From positions 62,001 through 126,000 of the IMG/VR virus record IMGVR_UViG_3300029922_000014: a DNA stretch of 64,000 bases; one strand, given 5' to 3'. A program made the translations under genes and the position numbers. The stretch's first letter is position 1. Each line of letters begins with the position of its first letter. Shown here piece after piece: positions 36,977-44,439 of the stretch. Source of the stretch: a virus. The notes beneath the pieces are model-generated. The model saw nothing but the letters and a program-made list of their open reading frames with translations, was not told where the DNA came from and did no database searches.

Positions 36977-37289
36977 CGTCCCATCCGTAGTGGTCCTGGC
37001 CCCGGATGATCTTCCATCCGCGTTCACGTGCATAGGCGGACTTGAAGCGGCGCGCGGCGACGCGGGTAAAGAAACTGCCACCGACGCAGTGGGCTGCCTG
37101 GATTCGGAGCGGCTTGGCCTTGGGGTCTTTGACGTCCTGGTGGACGGTGTAGTAGCCGTCGCCTGACACTTGCGGCTTCTGGTCGAGGTCGGCAGTCACC
37201 CTGCGGACGTGCAGGCTGGTCGATTCCTTCTTGTCTTCCTTCGGGTCGGTGTTGTGAACGATCCAGCGGTATGGCGCGGGGTAAGTCAT
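36954..37289 (-). CDS. Hypothetical protein
   Basis: 111 residues from MTYPAPYRWIVHNTDPKEDK. Strand-rich, with SLHVRRVTADLDQKPQVSGD and IQAAHCVGGSFFTRVAARRF. Its C-terminus (WDAEAPHTT) runs into the 38-bp repeat in a frame other than the LamG-type one, suggesting the 3' end was replaced by recombination. Function unknown. Confidence 0.55.
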   Translation of the reverse strand: MTYPAPYRWIVHNTDPKEDKKESTSLHVRRVTADLDQKPQVSGDGYYTVHQDVKDPKAKPLRIQAAHCVGGSFFTRVAARRFKSAYARERGWKIIRGQDHYGWDAEAPHTT

Positions 37290-37324
37290 TGGTCAATGAG
37301 TCCAGAGAGGCGGATGCCTGATTA

Positions 37325-37687
37325 TCAGAACAGGTCGGTTTGAGGAACAGCGTCGTCGTCTGACCCCTCCACCTCCACAGGTTCAGGTGCACGGACCGCT
37401 TGCATGGCTTCGTAGGCGTTGGCGGGTCTATTCTGTTTTCTGATCTCGTCGCGCTTGGCGCTGACTTGCGCCAGGACCGCGGCCGGCAGGCGTTCGAGCA
37501 GGATGCGTTTGTAGTAGATACTCACGAGCGCCTTGGACTGCTTCTCGCTCCACTCTTCGACGTTCCCAGTTCCGAGTGAACAGAGATTGGCGATAAGGTC
37601 CGACTCGAATGGGGTGAGCTTGGCGAAGTTGTCAGGCGCGGTGAGGGAATGGAGCATTCCTACGGACTGGGCGGGGGTCAGGCGCAT
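37325..37687 (-). CDS. Hypothetical helical protein with acidic tail
   Basis: 120 residues from MRLTPAQSVGMLHSLTAPDN with AAGGA before the ATG. Helices (TPFESDLIANLCSLGTGNVE, EKQSKALVSIYYKRILLERL), then PEPVEVEGSDDDAVPQTDLF. The acidic, aromatic end resembles protein-interaction tails. Unrecognised. Confidence 0.6.
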   Translation of the reverse strand: MRLTPAQSVGMLHSLTAPDNFAKLTPFESDLIANLCSLGTGNVEEWSEKQSKALVSIYYKRILLERLPAAVLAQVSAKRDEIRKQNRPANAYEAMQAVRAPEPVEVEGSDDDAVPQTDLF

Positions 37688-37689
37688 GT

Positions 37690-38043
37690 TCAATCCTTAA
37701 CCGTGATGGTCATGTGCCGTCGGCCCCACTGCACAGCTTCGGCGTGGGTTTTGAATCTGAGGTCGATGTGAACGATTCCGCGCTTGGCATCCTTGCGCAT
37801 GGCGCCGCCGGTATCATCGACCTTTGCCCAATTGCCGTTGTTGTAACCGGTGACTTTGATCAGGGTTCCGTAGGGCAGGATGGTCGGGGCTGCGGCGATG
37901 CCGGTGGGATGATCGTCGGTATCGACATCGGTTGAGGTGATGCCGGAGAAGTCTGAACCACAGTAGCCGGTGACGATCGCCTGGAGTTCGACGGCTGGGG
38001 CGGTGGCGCACAGGACGAGCAGAGCGACGAGCTTGATTGACAC
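37690..38043 (-). CDS. Secreted 3D-domain protein
   Basis: 117 residues from GTG 38043 (MSIKLVALLVLCATAPAVEL), a signal peptide with likely cleavage near residue 18-22. The rest is a 3D domain (double-psi beta barrel): VTGYCGSDFSG, YGTLIKVTGYNNGNWAKVDD, TGGAMRKDAKRGIVHIDLRF and QWGRRHMTITV, with the conserved Asp residues in VDDTGG and HIDL. Such domains occur in MltA/RlpA-type peptidoglycan enzymes, so it may loosen the cell wall. The start codon is inside the operator dyad. Confidence 0.75.
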   Translation of the reverse strand: MSIKLVALLVLCATAPAVELQAIVTGYCGSDFSGITSTDVDTDDHPTGIAAAPTILPYGTLIKVTGYNNGNWAKVDDTGGAMRKDAKRGIVHIDLRFKTHAEAVQWGRRHMTITVKD

Positions 38044-38051
38044 GATGTCAG
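38037..38051. promoter_or_regulatory. 15-bp operator dyad carrying stop and start codons
   Basis: TTGACACGATGTCAG. On the minus strand its TGA ends the preceding frame (38048) and its GTG starts the 3D-domain gene. No -10. Confidence 0.7.
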
Positions 38052-38537
38052 TCCTTCCCGAATCCGCCGGGCTTGTACGCGGCGAGGTTCTTGAAGTGTT
38101 CGAGCTTCGGGCTCGTGCCGTGGTTAACGCGGACCAGCCGGCAGAGTTGCTTCACGTCGCGGCCGGTGGCGCGGGGGAAGGCTTCGACCAGGGACAGCAC
38201 CGTCGCCTTGGTGAGCTTCATTCCGTAGTGGGTGCTCAGGATCGACCAGAGGTCTTCCTTGTCCTTGGCGCTATCCGGGACGCCATAGCTGACTTCCGCG
38301 ATGCAGCGGCTTCGGATGGCGTCGTCGACATCGTCCCCGCGGACTCTTTTCGTAGTGGTCGTGCGCCACCTGCTTGAGGCAGAGCAGGTCCTTCTTGGTG
38401 AACAGCCGGGAGTCGAACGATTTGGGCTCGCCGTCGTTGTAGTTCCAGCCCCACTGGTCAGGGGGATCCATGAACTTGGGGCGGGAATACTGCGCGATGT
38501 AGGATTCCGCGATGGCTTTGGTGATGAACAGTTGCAT
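38048..38537 (-). CDS. Probable AAA+-like fragment, frameshifted
   Basis: Frame 1 opens at ATG 38537 (MQLFITKAIAESYIAQYSRP) and is good to about residue 66 (LCLKQVAHDHYEKS), then becomes Arg-rich. From about 38340 another frame is protein-like to 38048: DDVDDAIRSRCIAEVSYGVP, then FPRATGRDVKQLCRLVRVNH, resembling the sensor/lid part of an AAA+ ATPase. Deleting one base from the GGGG run joins them into one 162-residue protein. Without this the second half could only start at ATG 38221 (57 residues). The P-loop half is absent. Confidence 0.5.
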
Positions 38538-38543
38538 GGGTTC

Positions 38544-38975
38544 TCAGAGTTCGCAGGCGTAGTGGGTGAGCAGGGGCTTCCAGGAATCGAAGTCGTTCGG
38601 GCAGTTGGTCGCGAGGTTCTTCAGCACACGGACCGTGGCGCGGTTGAGGAAGATCACCCGCGGGTTGTTGACCCCACCGCCAACGTAGTTGCTTTCGATG
38701 CGGAAAGGGCAGTCGAACCCCCTTGTCATCAGCGCCGCGTGGATGTCCGAGCGAGCACGAACATAGGTTGCGGTCGTTGCCGACAGGCCAGTGAAGTTAT
38801 CCAATACCGCTTCGACAGCGTCGCTGGCTTCCTTCGTGACGTCCTCGAACGACGTCAGGTTTCTGATCCGGTTCATCCGATCCTGGTGAAGGTCTTCGTC
38901 GTCGCCCGGGAATGACAGCTTCCCGATAAACGTGACGCCGTCGCTATTGTCGCTGTCGCTCATTCCGTCGCTCAT
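38544..38975 (-). CDS. Hypothetical protein
   Basis: 143 residues from MSDGMSDSDNSDGVTFIGKL with GGAGA upstream. Contains RNLTSFEDVTKEASDAVEAV and VRARSDIHAALMTRGFDCPF, RVIFLNRATVRVLKNLA. Acidic N-terminus. Unrecognised. Confidence 0.6.
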   Translation of the reverse strand: MSDGMSDSDNSDGVTFIGKLSFPGDDEDLHQDRMNRIRNLTSFEDVTKEASDAVEAVLDNFTGLSATTATYVRARSDIHAALMTRGFDCPFRIESNYVGGGVNNPRVIFLNRATVRVLKNLATNCPNDFDSWKPLLTHYACEL

Positions 38976-38999
38976 GGCATTCTCCGGTTTGTCGGTCGG

Positions 39000-39527
39000 T
39001 TAGTGGTGGGAGTTGGCAACGCCGAGCGCGGCCTTCGCCATCACAGACGACAGGTAGTCGATCTCGCCTTGGGAGAGCTTGCCGAGACCGTAGCCGTAGG
39101 AGGAGAGCATGGCGGCGATACGGGCTTTCGCTTCAGCCGGCGCGTCCTCGTATTGCAGCGGGTTGTCCTTGGCGCCGATGCTCGCGAGCTTCAGGCCCAA
39201 TGCCCGGAGGTAGGTCACCGCCTTTTCCTCGCCGTAGGCGTGAATGTAGGTCTTGTCCTTGGTCACGTCGTCTTCGGTGAGGATCGCACGCACCGGCGTG
39301 TCGCTCCAGTCGATATCGATCACGCGCTTGCGCCAGCCGAGTTCGATCAAGCCCCACGGGGTCTTCACGAGCCACCAGGGGCTGCGGTGCCGGTAGACGG
39401 CTTCCTTGAGGATGTCGGCGTCGGATTCACCGTCGCGGGTCGTGATGTAGCCGTTGGGCAACCGCCAATGCTTGGTCACGGGGATACCGGCGAGGGTGAA
39501 GATGCCGAGGAGGGTGAGTTCGTTCAT
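39000..39527 (-). CDS. Hypothetical protein
   Basis: 175 residues from MNELTLLGIFTLAGIPVTKH. Strands (LVKTPWGLIELGWRKRVIDI, KDKTYIHAYGEEKAVTYLRA) and a C-terminal helical domain with GKLSQGEIDYLSSVMAKAAL. Starts after the 28-residue cassette gene. Function unknown. Confidence 0.6.
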   Translation of the reverse strand: MNELTLLGIFTLAGIPVTKHWRLPNGYITTRDGESDADILKEAVYRHRSPWWLVKTPWGLIELGWRKRVIDIDWSDTPVRAILTEDDVTKDKTYIHAYGEEKAVTYLRALGLKLASIGAKDNPLQYEDAPAEAKARIAAMLSSYGYGLGKLSQGEIDYLSSVMAKAALGVANSHH

Positions 39528-39535
39528 GTGCTTTT

Positions 39536-39622
39536 CTAGGGCTGGTGCATGGCGCGGCGGGCGATGGCGAGGCTGCGCAGGCAGATGGCGTCGGTGATCT
39601 GAGCGTTCATGGCGATGGTCAT
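39536..39622 (-). CDS. Small gene, 28 residues, in promoter cassette
   Basis: MTIAMNAQITDAICLRSLAI plus ARRAMHQP. It directly follows the leader hairpin and an AAGGAG Shine-Dalgarno, the layout used by well-expressed genes here, so it is more credible than its length suggests. It may also be a leader peptide for 39000-39527, whose ATG is 9 bases beyond its stop. Confidence 0.55.
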   Translation of the reverse strand: MTIAMNAQITDAICLRSLAIARRAMHQP

Positions 39623-39634
39623 GGGAGACTCCTT

Positions 39635-39715
39635 GGTCCTTTGGACCGCTGGTTGGTTGTTGTACCCGCATCATGGTGCGGACTGACATCGTGTCAATTG
39701 CTGTTTTCCGCGTTA
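39635..39715 (-). promoter_or_regulatory. Promoter/operator with leader hairpin
   Basis: Box TTCCGCATAACGCGGAAAA (about 39715-39700), operator dyad 39683-39697 whose TTGACA is the -35 (39697-39692), 16-nt spacer, CATGAT (39675-39670), then leader hairpin GGTCC-AAA-GGACC (39647-39635) and AAGGAG. The dyad's TGA also ends 39694-40040. Confidence 0.75.
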
Positions 39716-40040
39716 TGCGGAACTTCCGCTGGGATGACCGGAACGTTCGCCAGGATTTCGGCCTTGCGCAGCACAATGGCTTCCGCTTCCTGTTCGATGG
39801 TGTCGGTGATCAGCTTGGCGAGGTCCTGGAGGGTGTTGACCTTGACCGTGCGACGGTCGAGCGCCTTGATCAGCTTGGACACGACGGTTTCGCGCAGAAG
39901 CAAGCCACGATGCCCGGCACGCAGGGCGGGTTCGGTGGCGGCTTTGGCGCTGGTATATAATCACCGCCGGTGGGCTTGATCGCGTGCAGGGCGTTGCGGA
40001 ACTTGTCCTGGACGGTGATCGGAGTCTTGTGCATGGCCAT
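39694..40040 (-). CDS. Hypothetical protein, apparently frameshifted
   Basis: Starts at ATG 40040 (MAMHKTPITVQDKFRNALHA, IKPTGGDY) behind a promoter cassette. From about 39955 the protein-like reading moves to another frame: TEPALRAGHRGLLLRETVVS, KLIKALDRRTVKVNTLQDLA, EAEAIVLRKAEILANVPV, ending at 39694. Removing one TA from the TATATA run near 39952-39958 gives a continuous 114-residue protein. As sequenced, the first frame ends at 39870 and the second lacks an ATG (TTG 39903 only). Confidence 0.5.
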
Positions 40041-40051
40041 TGGATGCTCCT

Positions 40052-40130
40052 GGTCCATTGGACCGTTGGCGTTATGGCTGCATCCTGACATGGATTGACA
40101 CGATGTCAATCGAGACTTTCCGCGTAACGC
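40052..40130 (-). promoter_or_regulatory. Promoter/operator with leader hairpin
   Basis: Box around 40115-40130, perfect dyad 40095-40109 with TTGACA as -35, 16-nt spacer, CAGGAT (40087-40082), hairpin GGTCC-AAT-GGACC (40064-40052) and CAGGAG before ATG 40040. Confidence 0.7.
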
Positions 40131-40407
40131 GCGTTTTCCGTGCCTTGAGCACCTTGGCGTACGCAGGACAGAGGTCGGATACAATCGAGCCTGGAAACGC
40201 CTTACAGGTGCCAGTAAACGGCAAACCCGACCCCAACAAGGGATCGGGTCTGGCGTGTTCGCCCGCGGTGCACTTTCACAGGGGAGGGGGGAACTCCAGC
40301 CGAAAAGATCAACGCGCTGCCCAAAGGAAGGAGTGCACGGGGGGACGTGCGGGCAGTGGCAGAACGGTAAGCGCGCATCTTGCGCACTACGCAGAGTCTG
40401 TCAACGG
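40131..40407. other. Noncoding stretch after the LamG-like gene
   Basis: About 280 bases without a credible gene on either strand. Holds the candidate terminator at 40220-40250 and several GC-rich hairpins near 40340-40400 on the plus strand that are not a recognisable tRNA. Confidence 0.4.
40220..40250 (-). terminator. Candidate terminator of the virion-gene unit
   Basis: Minus-strand hairpin ACCCGATCCC-loop-GGGGTCGGGT (six pairs, one mismatch, three pairs) followed by TTTGCCGTTT. The short T-run makes it weaker than the one at 17526. Confidence 0.4.
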
Positions 40408-41157
40408 TCAGGTGTGGCCGGGCGGATTGATCGGATCAAGTGGTATGGGGAGCTTCGGAGGGCGCAGGATTATACTCCCGTAGTTCGGTCCTGGACCGTT
40501 ACCAGTCTGCAAAAGGATCGTCGATGCGGCCATGTGCCGACCGTTGCCGCTGTGGTCGGTGAGGTCGCGGGCGGTGGGTAGTGGCCAATAGGCGTATGGA
40601 CTGCCAATGATGGGCGGGTTCGAGTTGGCTTCCGCAACCAATTGGGTCGGGGTCATGGCGACCTGCCAAATCTTGACCGATTCGAGACTACCGACGAACT
40701 GCGCATGTGCGGTCGACGAGAACAACACGATGCGATCGAACGGGAAGCGGTTGCGGACATCCAGAAGCTGCAAGCTCAATTGCCCGTCGAAGTAGTAACT
40801 GCTGAGGGAACCATCGGAGATGAACCCCCAGTGATGCCAGCGTGTGTCGAGGCTTGGCCACTGCCCCGTAGTCTGGATGCGGTCACCGACAAAGAGTTCA
40901 GGAGTCAGGCCGGATTCATCGGATCCCAGGTACAGTGACTCGGGGCCGCCTTCCGTGCAAATGGCGATGGCGGCGGCGCGCGCGTTGGTGGGCTTCTCCC
41001 AACGCACCCACATGGACACTGTCAGAGGTCCGGTCCCTGGCCCTGCCTGCGGTGACGCGAAAACGCCGCCATAAGGCCATTCCAGGTGGCACTCCCGGAA
41101 GATCGCGTTGCCGATCCCCGGGCCGTAACCGATGACTGCGATGGTCGTGACGCTCAC
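40408..41157 (-). CDS. LamG/concanavalin A-like protein, probable virion component
   Basis: 249 residues from GTG 41157 (GTGA overlap with the 1072-residue gene). The body fits a LamG jelly-roll: GPLTVSMWVRWEKPTNARAA, DTRWHHWGFISDGSLSSYYF, DGQLSLQLLD, and FVGSLESVKIWQVAMTPTQL, the last being the typical ...ID-x-V-x-I-W-x-x-A-L element. Phage LamG domains usually sit in tail or capsid-surface proteins and bind carbohydrate. The C-terminal PKLPIPLDPINPPG is duplicated beside tnpB. Confidence 0.75.
   Translation of the reverse strand: MSVTTIAVIGYGPGIGNAIFRECHLEWPYGGVFASPQAGPGTGPLTVSMWVRWEKPTNARAAAIAICTEGGPESLYLGSDESGLTPELFVGDRIQTTGQWPSLDTRWHHWGFISDGSLSSYYFDGQLSLQLLDVRNRFPFDRIVLFSSTAHAQFVGSLESVKIWQVAMTPTQLVAEANSNPPIIGSPYAYWPLPTARDLTDHSGNGRHMAASTILLQTGNGPGPNYGSIILRPPKLPIPLDPINPPGHT
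40421..40458. repeat. 38-bp repeat, copy in the LamG-like gene
   Basis: Encodes the proline-rich C-terminus of 40408-41157; identical to 36939-36976. Confidence 0.9.
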
Positions 41158-44100
41158 TTCTTGCCCATGGTCCCAAGCGACGTCTTCATGCCGGTATGGT
41201 GTTCGATGGTGCGGTGCAGGTCGTCGGCGTAGACGCCGTCCGCGGAATGCTTCACGGTGTACTTGCCGCCGCTGATCTTGCCAAAGTCCACCTTGTAGGT
41301 GTCGTCGGGCTTGAGGTGCACCTTGATGTGGTTGACGTTCTTGGCGTTCTTGCCGATCTTGAACTGGTAGGATGGCATGCCGGTGCCGGGAACGTGGGTC
41401 TCCTTGCCGTCCTCACCTTTGGTAGTGTAGCCCTGCCCGTGGTCGACCATCATGTTCTTGGCGCCGAGCATGAAGTGCGCCTTGGCACCGATCTGCTTGT
41501 GGATCGCGTGCGCCTTCTCCAGGCCTTCCTTGGCGGCCTTCTCGTTGATGGCTTCGGTAAGGGATTCTTCCTTCTTGCCGAAACCGGGGGCGGCGCGGAC
41601 GCCGTGCTTCTCGCGAACCTTGGCTCGGGCTTCCGGGTCCTGCTTGTGGCCCATGTGCCCCTTGTCGGGCGTGCTGCCGCCCCACTTGCCGCTGTTGATG
41701 TTCTTGAGGATGTCGGAGTACTTGATCTCCATCTTCCCCGGCTTGTGGCCATCCTTGATCGCGTAGGTAGAGACGACGAGCGTCGCGCGGTCCTTATCCA
41801 GGTCGCGGGACTTGATCGTCCACCAGACGTTCTTGATGACTACGGACTTGTTCGGAACGAAGTACTTCCGCAGGTCCTTGTCGTTGAGTTTGCCTTCGGT
41901 CAGCGATTCGTTGTGCAGGTGGATGTGGACGTGCTTGGCCTTGTCCTCGGGGCCTTCGTCTTCGTCGTCGTCGTCTTCATCACCCTTGCTGTTGGCACCG
42001 CCTTCCTCTTCTTCTTCGTCCTCTTCGTCGGGAACGTCGTCGGTACCGGTAGCGCCGGGAGCCGGCGGCGGGACAACGGTCGGGTTGGGCAGTTCGTTGG
42101 CGCCCTGCGCACCAGCACGGGTCATCATCTGTTCGCCCATCTTCGGGACGGAGATGTAGCCGGTGGGGCTGGCCTTCCATTCGTTGGGCTTGAGCCCAAA
42201 GCGCTCTTCGATGCGGACTTCCATCGCGTCGATGTCGCAGTCGGCGCACAGGAGCATATCGTAGTAGGTCTGAACGTCGGCCACGGTGAAGTTCTTGGGA
42301 TCGACACCCTCCGCCAGGATCTTGGCCTTCGCGTCGTCGAGCCGCGTCTTGGCTTCCGTGGTCAGGTTCTTGGACAGCCCAACATACAGCTTCAGCCGCG
42401 CGGCGGCGGTCTTGGCGTTGGGTGACGATTCCAGGAGCCCCTTGGCGATCGACGCGGCAGAGCCCTCAAAGAAGTTCTCCGGCGGGGTCCAAGATTCGCC
42501 CAGTTGGACGAAGTTCTTGCCCTTCATCGCCTGCATCGCGTTGCCCTTGGTCGTGGCGCGCACGCAGGAGACAACCAATTGCCCGTCGGCGTCCATGGTC
42601 TGCTGCATCAGCGATTCGGCTTGATCCATGGTCAGAGCGTTGTTGTTCACCAATTCCCAGCCGTCCTTGGTCTTCTGGCAGATCCAGTAGTCGCAGGAGG
42701 CTTTGCCAGCGGCTTCGGTAGTGGCCTTCTTCGCGAAGCCATGCTCATCGTGGTGGACCTTGTCGAACGTCTTGGCCCGGAGCTTCCCCATGGCTTCGCT
42801 GTGATCCTTGGCCTTGATGTATGCGGCGAAGTGCGGCTTACCGTGAGGGTAGGTCTTCTCGTTGTTTGGACCGGTGTGCGGCGTCAGCGCGTTGTCGATC
42901 GTGCGCTCCAATTCGCCCTTGGTCTTCTTGCCCTGGCCCAGAATGGGCTCATGCATCGTGGTGCCCTTGGCGCCCCGACCGATCACAGGGTAGTGCATGG
43001 TTTCGTCGATTGACGCGATGTCAGTGGCCTCAGTGATGCTCTTCACATGGACGCGGGAATCGTTGTGGACCGGATCATGCGACTGCACCGACGTCGCAAA
43101 CATCTCGGCGTGTTTCTTCGCACCGAACTTGAAGGCGTGATGCTGTTCCTTCGTGTCGCCGCGCGTGCTGGTTCCAACATGCTCACCGGACCGATGACCC
43201 ATGGCACCGGCGGCCTTCTTCAAATGATCGACCGTGAACGGCTTGCCCGACGAATGCTTGGCACTGTGGGCCACCAGCACGTAGTGAGCTTCGTCGATGC
43301 CTTCGTTGCGGCGCTTGAGCATGTTGCGGGCGGTGCCGCGCTTGCGCTTGCCGAGCATGCCGTACTTGGACGGGAAGCTGGCACGGACGGGAGCGAAGGA
43401 GGCAGAGGCGAATCCGCCTACGGTGCCGGAGCGGGTCATCTCGTCGATGTAGTCGAGGAATGATCCGGGAAGCTCCACCTCTGCGCCCTCAGCATTGAGG
43501 AAGATCAGGTCACCGTTGACGTCTTCCGACATGGAACAGGTGTCGCCGGCCGGGGAGATGACGGTCACACCTTCGGTGCCGATGACAAGCTTCCAGGTCT
43601 GGTCTGATTCGACGGATTCCTTGACGGAAAAGTCGCCCATCAGAAAGTTCATGATGTCGACGTGGGCGGCGGTCGAATCGCCATTGTGCTTGGTCAGGAT
43701 CTTGTCGATCCCACTACGGTAGAGAACCATGTCGCCTTCGTCGACGTAGCGGAACACATTCTCGTCATCGCGGATGGTCACGGAGACGACGCCGGGTTCG
43801 ATCTCGACTACTTCCCAGGCCGGCTGCTCCAGCGATTCGCGGACCTTGGTCGCGGCGTCAGCGGGCTGTTCGTCGGCGTTGGGGTCCTTGATCTTCTTCG
43901 GCGGGACGGGCTGCTTGCCGAGCGGGGTACATTCGATGATCGACACATCGGAGACGCGGTCGTTGGCGATGTCGGTGGTGCCGGCGGTCAGGGACAGCTT
44001 GTATTTGAGGAACTGTGCTTCCCCCAGCTTGCCGGTGTCGTCGCGGGTCAGGGCGCCCTCGAAGATGGCGGTGAAGCTCTTGGGGCCGACTACGGTCTCG

Positions 44101-44372
44101 ACGAGCTTCGCGTAGAGCGAGGCGGATTCCTGCATCAGCCAGGACTCGAACTGCAACGCGCACAAGCCGACGTCGGTCGCGGTGAAGATCGGATCGCGGG
44201 CGAGGAACTGCGCGGCGAAGGTCTTCGGATCGTCCTGCACGCCGGCCCACTCCAGGACCTTGTTGATGACGGCGCGCGGATGGGCGATGGTGTCGCCGGT
44301 CTCGATCAGGTCGAGTTCAGCGCGGAGCGCGGCGATGTCTTCGGTCTTCGGTTGGATCGTGAGCTTCTTCAT
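41154..44372 (-). CDS. 1072-residue protein, probable structural/morphogenesis protein
   Basis: Starts MKKLTIQPKTEDIAALRAEL. The first 330 residues are a well-ordered acidic domain (VLEWAGVQDDPKTFAAQFLA, FLKYKLSLTAGTTDIANDRV). About residues 340-480 hold basic, His-rich segments (HYVLVAHSAKHSSGKPFTVD). Near residue 800 a Pro and then very acidic linker (DVPDEEDEEEEEGG, EDDDDEDEGPEDK) precedes His-rich HVHIHLHNESLTEG and the C-terminal part. The phrase (E)SLTE(A/G) recurs, as in some T4-type head scaffold proteins. GTGA-coupled to the LamG-like gene. No enzymatic motif recognised. Confidence 0.6.
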   Translation of the reverse strand: MKKLTIQPKTEDIAALRAELDLIETGDTIAHPRAVINKVLEWAGVQDDPKTFAAQFLARDPIFTATDVGLCALQFESWLMQESASLYAKLVETVVGPKSFTAIFEGALTRDDTGKLGEAQFLKYKLSLTAGTTDIANDRVSDVSIIECTPLGKQPVPPKKIKDPNADEQPADAATKVRESLEQPAWEVVEIEPGVVSVTIRDDENVFRYVDEGDMVLYRSGIDKILTKHNGDSTAAHVDIMNFLMGDFSVKESVESDQTWKLVIGTEGVTVISPAGDTCSMSEDVNGDLIFLNAEGAEVELPGSFLDYIDEMTRSGTVGGFASASFAPVRASFPSKYGMLGKRKRGTARNMLKRRNEGIDEAHYVLVAHSAKHSSGKPFTVDHLKKAAGAMGHRSGEHVGTSTRGDTKEQHHAFKFGAKKHAEMFATSVQSHDPVHNDSRVHVKSITEATDIASIDETMHYPVIGRGAKGTTMHEPILGQGKKTKGELERTIDNALTPHTGPNNEKTYPHGKPHFAAYIKAKDHSEAMGKLRAKTFDKVHHDEHGFAKKATTEAAGKASCDYWICQKTKDGWELVNNNALTMDQAESLMQQTMDADGQLVVSCVRATTKGNAMQAMKGKNFVQLGESWTPPENFFEGSAASIAKGLLESSPNAKTAAARLKLYVGLSKNLTTEAKTRLDDAKAKILAEGVDPKNFTVADVQTYYDMLLCADCDIDAMEVRIEERFGLKPNEWKASPTGYISVPKMGEQMMTRAGAQGANELPNPTVVPPPAPGATGTDDVPDEEDEEEEEGGANSKGDEDDDDEDEGPEDKAKHVHIHLHNESLTEGKLNDKDLRKYFVPNKSVVIKNVWWTIKSRDLDKDRATLVVSTYAIKDGHKPGKMEIKYSDILKNINSGKWGGSTPDKGHMGHKQDPEARAKVREKHGVRAAPGFGKKEESLTEAINEKAAKEGLEKAHAIHKQIGAKAHFMLGAKNMMVDHGQGYTTKGEDGKETHVPGTGMPSYQFKIGKNAKNVNHIKVHLKPDDTYKVDFGKISGGKYTVKHSADGVYADDLHRTIEHHTGMKTSLGTMGKK
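43010..43024. promoter_or_regulatory. Degenerate operator dyad inside a gene
   Basis: TTGACGCGATGTCAG within the 1072-residue gene, one mismatch in the left arm. May be vestigial or an internal roadblock. Confidence 0.35.
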
Positions 44373-44439
44373 GCCCCGAAACGTAGTGGAGGCGTACGAG
44401 CGGGGAAGGCAGAAACAACGAACCTCGGGAACCTCAGGA

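Noticed and set aside
40340-40420. tRNA-like arrangement on the plus strand (GGCAGAACGGTAAGCGC followed by stems)
   Set aside because: The anticodon arm does not pair properly, no GGTTCGA-type T-loop is present and the acceptor ends do not match.
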